Source: G020354085 sp964629975 (GTDB taxonomy: Bacteria; Pseudomonadota; Gammaproteobacteria; Acidiferrobacterales; Sulfurifustaceae). Taken from it: DNA of 64,000 nt. The DNA lies in NCBI GenBank assembly GCA_964629975.1, contig CAZVUN010000001.1:16387-80386 (forward strand), in the 5' to 3' direction. The notes under the pieces were generated by a model. The model searched no databases. It was not told the DNA's origin and saw only the letters and a program-made list of their open reading frames with translations. Position 1 is the first letter of the stretch. Each line of letters begins with the position of its first letter. Shown piece by piece: positions 58,095 to 64,000 of this stretch. Position numbers and translations under genes: made by a program.

Positions 58095-58544
58095 ATGGAT
58101 GCCAAGACGCGCGACCTGATCCTGGAACTGCTCGCCAGCCACAACGTACTGCACCTGGGCACGCTGCGCGGCGACGGCTATCCGCAGGTCACCACCGTGG
58201 AATACGCGAGCGACGGCCTGACCATTTACGTCGCCACCGACAAGGACAGCCAGAAGGCCTACAACATCCGCCATCACGACAAGGTATCGCTCGCCATCGA
58301 CCGCGACTACGCCGACTGGCACCAGATCCGCGGCCTGTCGATGGCGGCGAGCGCCGAGGTGCTGAGCGATCCGGACGAGATCGCCCACGCGCTCGCCTGT
58401 CTTGCCGCCAAGTTTCCGGCCCAGGCGAGCCTGTTTGATCCCGAGACGGCAGGTGACATGGCGGTCATCCGGATCACGCCGCGCGTGATCTCGGTGCTCG
58501 ACTACACGCGCGAGTTCGGACACACCGATCTGGTGACGGTATGA
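58095..58544 (+). CDS. Pyridoxamine 5'-phosphate oxidase-like flavin-binding protein
   Basis: A 149-residue split-barrel protein of the PNPOx-like family (LASHNVLHLGTLRGDGYPQVTTVEYASDGLTIYVATDKDSQK at 12-53). Such small members bind FMN, F420 or haem; the cofactor cannot be decided. AAxxFPAQASLFD and a late VIRITPRVISVLDYTREFGH are present. Function unknown, probably a flavin reductase or stress protein. Its ATG follows a run without strong ribosome site. Confidence 0.87.
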   Translation: MDAKTRDLILELLASHNVLHLGTLRGDGYPQVTTVEYASDGLTIYVATDKDSQKAYNIRHHDKVSLAIDRDYADWHQIRGLSMAASAEVLSDPDEIAHALACLAAKFPAQASLFDPETAGDMAVIRITPRVISVLDYTREFGHTDLVTV

Positions 58545-58583
58545 TGCGAAGCGCCATCACGAAACATTGACGACGGGGGACAC

Positions 58584-58880
58584 ATGAAACGCACCAGGAC
58601 AGTGGTCAGGCGGGCGCTGCGGCTGATGCTCGGCGCCGGCGCGGCGCACGCCGCCGAACCGCTGGGCGTGACGGTCTACGCGGGAGCCAAAGCGGAAGCT
58701 GCCGCCAAGGTCGTGGCGTTCTACAGGCAGCAGGGCCTGCAGTACGTCGGCGGCGATGCCCAGAACGCCATGTTCAAGAAGGGCGAGACCGACGCCACCG
58801 TCCAGCGGCCGTGGACGGACACGAAGACCGGCCCGCTCAACCAGACGACCCTGGTCTCGATCGTGCAGCCGGCGCGCTGA
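58584..58880 (+). CDS. Small exported protein of unknown function
   Basis: A 98-residue protein with a probable signal peptide (RALRLMLGAGAAHA, cleavage before AEPL) and a mature part of about 72 residues. The mature part contains GVTVYAGAKAEAAAKVVAFYRQQGLQYVGG. It has no cysteines. I do not recognise the family. An ATG with GGGGG upstream supports translation. It lies 39 bp after the PNPOx-like gene and may share its transcript. Confidence 0.65.
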   Translation: MKRTRTVVRRALRLMLGAGAAHAAEPLGVTVYAGAKAEAAAKVVAFYRQQGLQYVGGDAQNAMFKKGETDATVQRPWTDTKTGPLNQTTLVSIVQPAR

Positions 58881-58913
58881 CGCGCCCCGGTCGTTGCCCT
58901 CCCCGACGCCCGC

Positions 58914-59114
58914 ATGTCGCTCGAGCAATTCGAGAACTGGTCGCTCATCCTCGGCGTCGGGGCACTCATCGCCTACATGCTGTTCATCATCTGGCGCCTG
59001 GCCAAGGACTCGAAGGCCGGGCGCTTCGGGTTGTTCGTGCTGCTGCTCGCACTGGGACTCGGCTTCCTCGGCCTGATCGCCAAGGCGATTCTGGTGGAGA
59101 TCCTCGAAAAGTAG
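58914..59114 (+). CDS. DUF2788 small membrane protein
   Basis: A 66-residue protein matching DUF2788, with two membrane helices (LILGVGALIAYMLFIIWRLA and LFVLLLALGLGFLGLIAKAIL) separated by KDSKAGRFG. The motif FIIWRLAKDSKAG is typical. Members are small membrane proteins of unknown function found widely in proteobacteria. It converges on the dctM gene with a 13-bp gap. Confidence 0.85.
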   Translation: MSLEQFENWSLILGVGALIAYMLFIIWRLAKDSKAGRFGLFVLLLALGLGFLGLIAKAILVEILEK

Positions 59115-59127
59115 CCGCGCACCACGC

Positions 59128-60414
59128 TCAGCGCGGCGCGAGCAGCGCAAGGGATAGCTGCGGCCAATAGGTGATGATCAGCACGGCCACGGCCAGGATC
59201 GCGAGGAACGGCAGGCTCGCGCCGGCGAGCAGCGCGACCGAGCGCTTGAAGCGGTAGCTGGCGATGAACAGGTTCATGCCCACCGGCGGCGTGAAGTAGC
59301 CGAGCTGCATGTTGGCGAGGAACACGATGCCGAGATGCACCGGGTGGATGCCGAAGGCGACCGCGAGCGGCAGGATGAGCGGCACGATCAGCACCAGCGC
59401 CGAGAAAATATCGAGCAGCATGCCGACGATCAGCAGGAAGCCGTTGAGCAGCAGCAGGAAGGTGAGCTGGTCCTTGACGTGCGCGCGCACGTAGTCGAAC
59501 AGCCGCATCGGCACCTCGGCGTCGATCAGGTAGTTGGTCGAGGCGAGCGCCACGCCGAGGATGATGAGCACGCCGCCCACCACCACCATGGACTCGCGCA
59601 TCACGCGCGGCAGGTCGCGCAGCGCGATCTCGCGGTAGATGAACACCTCCACGATCAGCACGTACAGCACCGACACCGCCGCCGCCTCGGAGGCGGCGAA
59701 CACCCCGCTGTAGATGCCGCCCAGCACGATGAGCGGCAGCGGCAGCTCCCAGATCGCCTCGCGCAGCGCGCCGGCCACCTCGGGCCACGAGAACGCCGCC
59801 CGCGCGTGCTCGAGACGCCAGCCGGCCCACATGCCGTAGACCGCCAGCAGCACCACCATGAGCAGCCCGGGCAGCAGCCCGGCGAGGAACATGTCGTCGA
59901 TCGACACCGGCTGGCCGAGATCGAGCTGCTGCGCGATCACGCCGTACAGGATCAGCACGATCGACGGCGGGAACAGCAGCCCGAGGCTGCCGGAGGAGGT
60001 GAGCAACCCGAGCGTGAAGCGCTCGCCGTAGCCCGCCTCGCGCAGCGCCGGCAGCAGCAGCCCGCCGATGGCGATGATGGTGACGCCGGAGGCGCCGGTG
60101 AGTGCCGTGAAGATCGCGCAGGCCACCAGCGCCACGATCGCCATGCCGCCCGGCAGCCAGCCGAGCAGCGCATCGGTCAGGCGCACCAGGCGGTGCGAGG
60201 CGCGGCTTTCCGACAGCAGGTAGCCAGCGAAGGTGAACAGCGGGATCGCCACCAGCACCGGCGAGTCGACCAGCCGGTAGATCTCAATCGCGACCACCGA
60301 CAGATCGACCTCGGAGGTGTAGAACCCGAGCAGGGCGAGCGCCGCGATCACGGCGAACAGCGGCATGCCGAGCGCCGCCAGCAACACCAGCGCGATCGCG
60401 GCGGCGGTGATCAT
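59128..60414 (-). CDS. dctM: TRAP transporter large permease DctM
   Basis: A 428-residue DctM-type permease with about twelve membrane helices. Family segments are LVDSPVLVAIPLFTFAGYLLSES, TALTGASGVTIIAIGGLLLPALREAGY and FPPSIVLILYGVIA. It couples substrate import to sodium with DctQ and DctP. The ATG at 60414 overlaps the dctQ stop in ATGA. Substrates of related systems are C4-dicarboxylates or other organic acids. Confidence 0.95.
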   Translation of the reverse strand: MITAAAIALVLLAALGMPLFAVIAALALLGFYTSEVDLSVVAIEIYRLVDSPVLVAIPLFTFAGYLLSESRASHRLVRLTDALLGWLPGGMAIVALVACAIFTALTGASGVTIIAIGGLLLPALREAGYGERFTLGLLTSSGSLGLLFPPSIVLILYGVIAQQLDLGQPVSIDDMFLAGLLPGLLMVVLLAVYGMWAGWRLEHARAAFSWPEVAGALREAIWELPLPLIVLGGIYSGVFAASEAAAVSVLYVLIVEVFIYREIALRDLPRVMRESMVVVGGVLIILGVALASTNYLIDAEVPMRLFDYVRAHVKDQLTFLLLLNGFLLIVGMLLDIFSALVLIVPLILPLAVAFGIHPVHLGIVFLANMQLGYFTPPVGMNLFIASYRFKRSVALLAGASLPFLAILAVAVLIITYWPQLSLALLAPR

Positions 60415-60896
60415 GCGCGGCGCGGCGCGAGCTCGCGCGCACGTTCGACGGCGAACAGCCCGTAGCGCCCGGCCAGGACGAGGAAGGCCAGCGGAATGAT
60501 GAGCTCGCACACCCACGCCGGCACGGCGCCGAAGGCCTTGGCGCCGGCCTGGTAATCGGAGTACACAAAGCGCGTGGCCACACCCGCCATCATCAGGCAC
60601 ACAAGCGCGGTGGCGCTGTCGGTGAGCAGGCGCGCCGCCGCCTTCAGGCGCGGCGGCAGGAAGCGGGCGAGCGCGCTCACGACGATGTGCTGATCGAGGC
60701 GCGCCGCGACCATCGCGCCGATCAAGCCGGTCCACAACACCAGCACGCGCACCAGCGGGTCGGCCCACAGGATGCCGACGCCGAACAGGTTGCGCAGCGC
60801 GATCTGCGTGACGGCGAAGCCGATCATGGCGGTGAGCACCGCCACGAGGATCATGTCCTCGGCGAGCAGGATGGTGCGGCGCAGGCGCTCGAACAC
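60411..60896 (-). CDS. dctQ: TRAP transporter small permease DctQ
   Basis: A small TRAP permease of about 161 residues with four membrane helices (ILLAEDMILVAVLTAMIGFAV at the start; ATALVCLMMAGVATRFVY later), including the conserved ILWADPLVRVLVLWTGLIGA. The GTG at 60896 was chosen because it lies 11 bp after the dctP stop; there is no better ATG upstream. It overlaps dctM by four bases. It is part of the dctP-dctQ-dctM operon. Confidence 0.9.
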   Translation of the reverse strand: MFERLRRTILLAEDMILVAVLTAMIGFAVTQIALRNLFGVGILWADPLVRVLVLWTGLIGAMVAARLDQHIVVSALARFLPPRLKAAARLLTDSATALVCLMMAGVATRFVYSDYQAGAKAFGAVPAWVCELIIPLAFLVLAGRYGLFAVERARELAPRRA

Positions 60897-60906
60897 GTGG
60901 CCGGCG

Positions 60907-61923
60907 TCAGCGCGTCGCGCCCGACGCCTGGCGTCGGTACGCGGTGAGATGCCCCTGCAGCGTGTCCCACATCGACTTGCTGTACACGCCGCTCGCGGCC
61001 AGGCGCTCGCGCGCCTGGCGTGCCGCCTCCTGCCACTGCACGAGCTTCTCGGGTGCCACCGCGACAAACTCGATGCCCTGGCGCCTGAGCGCCTCGCGCG
61101 CACCGGCCTGGTCGGCGCGGTTGTGCCGGTCGATGTCGCGCATCGCCTCGCTGAGGAGCTCGCGCACCGCGGCCTGGTCGGCGGGGGCGAGCTTCTCGAA
61201 GGCGCGCCGCTCGATGATCAAGGCCCCGAAGATGTAGAGCAGCGGCGTGTCGGTGACGTACTTGAGCCGGGTGTACCACTGCAATGCGACCGCACCGACC
61301 GGCGAGATCGCGACCGTGTCGATCATGCCGGTCTGCAACCCGGTCATGACATCGGACAACGGCAGCGTCACCGGCGACAGCCCCACGGTGTCGAACACCG
61401 CGCGCGCGATCGGGTCGTTGGGCGGCAGCCAGACCTTGCGCCCCTTGACGTCCTCCAGCCCGCGCACCGGCTGGCTCGCGAACAGGTGCGCGAAGCCGCC
61501 GTCGGCGAGGCCGAAGCTCACGAAGCCACTGCGCTCCAGGCCCTGCTGGATGAGCGGGTCCATGCGCGTGCGCACGTAGTCGACCTCGGCGAACGAATTG
61601 AACACCAGCGGCAGGCTGTAGATCTGCGAGTCGGGATAGATGGCATCGAGGCTGCCGCCCGCGAGCATGCCGCCGTGCAGCTGGCCGGCGCGGATCTTGC
61701 GCAACACCGCATCGTCATTGCCCATCACCCCGCCGGGGTAGAACTTGAGCTGCACGCGCCCCTGGGTGCGCGCGGCGACCTGCTCGGCGGCCGCGCGCAT
61801 GCGCGTCATCCACTGGGTGCCGTCGGGCGCGAGCGTGGCGATCTTGAAGGTCGTGGCGGCGAGCGCGCCGCCCGGCCCCGCCAGCAGCATCAGTGCCAAG
61901 AGACAGCCGGCGAGCTTGCGCAT
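60907..61923 (-). CDS. dctP: TRAP transporter substrate-binding protein DctP
   Basis: A 338-residue periplasmic binding protein with a signal peptide (residues 1-22, ending ALAA). Characteristic DctP-family segments are KIATLAPDGTQWMTRMRAA, VQLKFYPGGVMGNDDAVLRKI, VFNSFAEVDYVRTRMDP and KGRKVWLPPNDPIARAVF. The Arg that binds substrate carboxylates lies in this last region. It starts 13 bp after tatT, so the TatT lipoprotein leads the operon. Confidence 0.94.
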   Translation of the reverse strand: MRKLAGCLLALMLLAGPGGALAATTFKIATLAPDGTQWMTRMRAAAEQVAARTQGRVQLKFYPGGVMGNDDAVLRKIRAGQLHGGMLAGGSLDAIYPDSQIYSLPLVFNSFAEVDYVRTRMDPLIQQGLERSGFVSFGLADGGFAHLFASQPVRGLEDVKGRKVWLPPNDPIARAVFDTVGLSPVTLPLSDVMTGLQTGMIDTVAISPVGAVALQWYTRLKYVTDTPLLYIFGALIIERRAFEKLAPADQAAVRELLSEAMRDIDRHNRADQAGAREALRRQGIEFVAVAPEKLVQWQEAARQARERLAASGVYSKSMWDTLQGHLTAYRRQASGATR

Positions 61924-61936
61924 CACGTCCTCCTTG

Positions 61937-62770
61937 TCAGAAATACTGGTCGGCACCCGCCAGCAGCTGCGCCGCGCGCTGCTTGGCGAGCGTGTTGCTG
62001 AGCGTGAGCCCCGGCGCGCGCGTCTCGGCCGCCAGCACCTCGTGGAGCAGCCGGTCGTGCAGGTCACGGTCGAACTGGGCACGCGCGTAGCGCTCCGCGT
62101 ACAGCACCTTGGCCATGAGATTGCGCCCTTGCGAGAGCGCGACGGCGCGCTCGAAGTGCTCGCGCGCCACCTCCGGACGGCCGCCGGCGACCGCCGGCAG
62201 CAGGCTCTCCAGCACGCCCATGTACAACTGCGCGCCGCCCTGATCGTGGGCCGGGTCGAGCGCCAGCACGCGCGCGAGCACCGCCTTGAGCTTCGGCAGC
62301 TCCGCCACGGCGTTCCAGTCGCTCGCGCGCGCCTGGATCCACCCGGCCCAGGCCGCGGCGTAGCCATACAGGGCGCGCGTGTCATCGCGCGTGAACTGCG
62401 GCAGCTCCCGGGCGAGGTCGTCGAACGGCGCCGTGCGCAGCGCGCATGCCGCCGCGCTGTGCGCGCACAGCGCGCGCTCGCCATAGTCACGTGCGCGCGC
62501 GGTCAAGCGCCGGGCACGCTCCGGCTCATTCGCAAATGCGCCGGCATAGGCGCCATAGAGGCGCGCCCCGGCGAGCAGCAGGTTGGCGTTGTCGGGATCG
62601 TCGGCGATCAGCCCGTCGATCAGCAGCAGATAGGCGGGCGCGCCCTGCTCCACCGTTTGCGGATCGTCCTGATCGAGCACCGCCTGGTTGAGGCGCGTCA
62701 TGAGCGCCTGCGTCGGGCTCACGCATCCGCCGAGCGCCGCCAGCGCGCCGGCGATGAGCGCGGCATGCAT
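61937..62770 (-). CDS. TatT-type TPR lipoprotein of a TRAP transporter
   Basis: A 277-residue lipoprotein (lipobox LAALGGC at about residue 15) built of helical repeats, resembling TatT of Treponema pallidum, which forms a trimer with DctP-type binding proteins. Repeat-like segments include ADDPDNANLLLAGARLYGAY and ALCAHSAAACALRTAPFDD. TatT is thought to help present hydrophobic or unusual substrates to a TRAP system. It heads the dct operon. The ATG at 62770 gives the lipoprotein signal. Confidence 0.87.
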   Translation of the reverse strand: MHAALIAGALAALGGCVSPTQALMTRLNQAVLDQDDPQTVEQGAPAYLLLIDGLIADDPDNANLLLAGARLYGAYAGAFANEPERARRLTARARDYGERALCAHSAAACALRTAPFDDLARELPQFTRDDTRALYGYAAAWAGWIQARASDWNAVAELPKLKAVLARVLALDPAHDQGGAQLYMGVLESLLPAVAGGRPEVAREHFERAVALSQGRNLMAKVLYAERYARAQFDRDLHDRLLHEVLAAETRAPGLTLSNTLAKQRAAQLLAGADQYF

Positions 62771-63346
62771 CCAGGGAATCGGGCGGCGGAGGCGCAATGG
62801 CAGGGAAGGCTCCCGGTCGGCGTGGTCTTGTTGCTTGTTTGCCGCGGCGGTCGGCGGTGCGGATGCGCCCCGCCGCGGCGGCTGCAATCAAAACGGAAAA
62901 GAACCACGCCGTCAATCGCGTGCGCGTGGCGTGCGCGGAAAAAAAGAGCCCCGCGGACGGGGCTCGCATTACGCCAACATGGCGCCACTGGGAGGAGAGA
63001 ACCGGACAGCAGAATTCCGGGCGGACGGCGCACCGCCCGCGGGAGTACGCTACGACCCGGGCATGAAACTGCCGTGACACCGCGATGACCGTTACGCGCA
63101 TCGCTACCGGCGTGCGCCACGGCTGAGCGCACAATGCCGGCGGCCGCCGCGGCAGACGGACGCGCGCTCGCTTCGGCGCGACCGAAGGTAGTAGTCGCGT
63201 CATCCGTGCGATGGTAGCGTGCCCGCGCCTGGCAGGCAGTGATTGGCCGCCAGGCACAAGAAGGGGAGATGGACGCAGGGCGTCACGGAAGAACCAACGC
63301 GCTGCACCATCACGTGACCAGTCGCACGAATCCGGAGGATTCATCC
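62771..63346. other. 576-bp non-coding region with a minus-strand terminator
   Basis: No credible protein gene was seen. An intrinsic terminator on the minus strand lies at 62939-62965, and upstream of it on that strand CGCCATGTTGGCG (5-bp stem) and other GC-rich inverted segments continue toward 63100. The right side, before the DsrE gene, holds TCCGGAGGA as its ribosome site. Confidence 0.5.
62939..62965 (-). terminator. Minus-strand intrinsic terminator with no protein gene upstream
   Basis: Read on the minus strand, GAGCCCCG and CGGGGCTC form an 8-bp stem with a TCCG loop, followed by seven T. Nothing annotated on the minus strand lies to its right within the window, so it may terminate a small RNA from 62966-63300. 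Confidence 0.8.
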
Positions 63347-63943
63347 ATGCTCAAGAAACACGTCCTGCTCGCTGCCGCGGCCCTCGCCCTGGCGTTTCCA
63401 TCCCTGACCAGCATTGCCGACGACAAGCCGCGCGGCGATGCCGCCTGCCCGGTAGGGCTGGTGAGCGGCATGACGCTCGATACGGAGTTCGGTCCGGGAA
63501 GTGCGGCGCTCACCCACTGCCTCGAGCGCCGGCACGACGTCAAGCTGGTCATGCAGATCAATCAGTACTGTCTCGACAACGTTCCGAACGCCCAGTGCAC
63601 GCGCCCGTTTGGTCTGGTGCACGCCGCCAACATGGTTGATGACTACGACATCACCCACGGCATGATCCCCGGCCGGGACTATGAGTTCGTGGTGGTCGCA
63701 CACACCGCCGGCGGCGCGCTGATGCTCAAGGAGAGTCCGTTCGCCAATCAGGTGCGCGCCCTGCAGGCGCGCGGCGTGAAGTTCTACATGTGCCAGAACG
63801 CCACCCGCGCCCTGATCCGTAACGGCACCCTGCCGCTGGGGGATGCCACCTCGCACCTGATCGAGGGCGTGGAGTACGTGACCGCCGGCGTCACCGCCAT
63901 CGTTGATTTTCAGAAGCGCGGCTATCGCTACGTGCAGCCCTGA
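63347..63943 (+). CDS. Periplasmic DsrE-family protein
   Basis: A 198-residue DsrE/DsrF-fold protein with a signal peptide (residues 1-24, ending SIA). The domain includes HDVKLVMQINQYCLDN, YEFVVVAHTAGGALMLKES and the conserved-Cys segment VKFYMCQNATRALIRNG at the active-site position. Exported members occur in sulfur oxidisers and are thought to bind sulfur species, unlike cytosolic DsrEFH. Six cysteines in the mature part could form disulfides. TCCGGAGGA precedes the ATG. Confidence 0.87.
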   Translation: MLKKHVLLAAAALALAFPSLTSIADDKPRGDAACPVGLVSGMTLDTEFGPGSAALTHCLERRHDVKLVMQINQYCLDNVPNAQCTRPFGLVHAANMVDDYDITHGMIPGRDYEFVVVAHTAGGALMLKESPFANQVRALQARGVKFYMCQNATRALIRNGTLPLGDATSHLIEGVEYVTAGVTAIVDFQKRGYRYVQP

Positions 63944-63968
63944 GTGCGGCCGCCCGCCGCCGTCCCAC

Positions 63969-63990
63969 GGCCCCGCCGCCGGGCGGGGCC
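63969..63990. terminator. Hairpin after the DsrE gene
   Basis: GGCCCCGCC and GGCGGGGCC form a 9-bp stem with a 4-nt loop 26 bp past the stop. No T-run is seen before the window ends, so termination is probable but not certain. Confidence 0.45.
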
Positions 63991-64000
63991 GCCTATGCGG

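Noticed and set aside
56418..58523. Minus-strand open frame of 701 codons opposite the amber-interrupted SDR gene
   Set aside because: Considered as an explanation for the stop codon, but the plus strand carries clear SDR and DUF2867 motifs on both sides, and the minus frame carries none.
1..64000. tRNA, rRNA, replication origin or prophage
   Set aside because: No tRNA cloverleaf, rRNA segment, DnaA-box cluster, integrase or phage gene was recognised by eye. A tRNAscan or Infernal run would be decisive.

Overview
The window is a G+C-rich (roughly 70 %) chromosomal segment from a facultatively anaerobic proteobacterium, most likely a sulfur-metabolising gammaproteobacterium of the Chromatiales/Acidiferrobacterales type. 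The taxonomic guess is an inference from gene content: a canonical DsrC with both C-terminal cysteines, a DsrE-family protein, cytochrome P460, oxygen-independent HemN with an FNR regulator, the UbiT/UbiU/UbiV anaerobic ubiquinone proteins, and an N-acetylglutaminylglutamine-type amidotransferase. No rRNA, tRNA or CRISPR array was recognised.

Layout. 1-5 kb: bioB (cut by the window edge), fnr and hemN on the minus strand, divergent from a dihaem cytochrome c-DUF302 fusion and a second DUF302 protein. 4.5-6 kb: a SurA-N-like protein and a PAS-LuxR regulator. 6-11 kb: an anaerobic ubiquinone cluster (ubiD, ubiT, ubiV, ubiU) followed by a small radical SAM protein. 11-18.3 kb: HNH nuclease, a frameshifted yqaA, an AsnB-like amidotransferase, dsrC, an ABC-2 exporter, a frameshifted chaB, HxlR regulator and cytochrome P460. 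18.4-28.4 kb: hsp20, AEC carrier, lemA-TPM-TPM, inositol monophosphatase, mgtE, DUF4139, a GcvR-like ACT protein and an EamA transporter with a terminator hairpin in its leader. 28.4-36.8 kb: a cysteine-less DsrC paralogue, old yellow enzyme, SDR, trpB2, dienelactone hydrolase, AcpH, SodC, a COQ10/START protein and a LysR regulator. 36.9-40.4 kb: a TAXI-type TRAP transporter with DUF1850.

40.6-46.5 kb is a co-directional run rich in quinone and hydroquinone redox proteins: two pirins, a flavodoxin, cytochrome b561, two YceI proteins, glutathionyl-hydroquinone reductase and an extradiol dioxygenase. 46.5-58.9 kb holds a variant metallo-beta-lactamase, PhoD, a secreted beta-helix protein and a lipoprotein, an MFS carrier, a second b561, a transposase relic, a solitary lpxA, a GYF-pentapeptide protein, a fumarylacetoacetase-family enzyme and an NAD-binding protein interrupted by an amber codon. 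59-64 kb carries a DctPQM TRAP transporter with a TatT lipoprotein, an unexplained minus-strand terminator, and a periplasmic DsrE protein.

The strongest unifying signal is regulatory. Seven near-perfect FNR boxes (TTGAY-N4-RTCAA) lie in gene-upstream positions. They face hemN and the cytochrome, ubiT and ubiD, the radical SAM gene, hsp20, the old yellow enzyme, trpB2 and, more weakly, a flavin-fold gene. Several have a -10-like element at the class II spacing. With fnr itself at 0.5 kb, the window looks like a dense anaerobic regulon that makes haem and ubiquinone without oxygen. Four protein genes are interrupted by single-base changes, which may be real decay or consensus errors.
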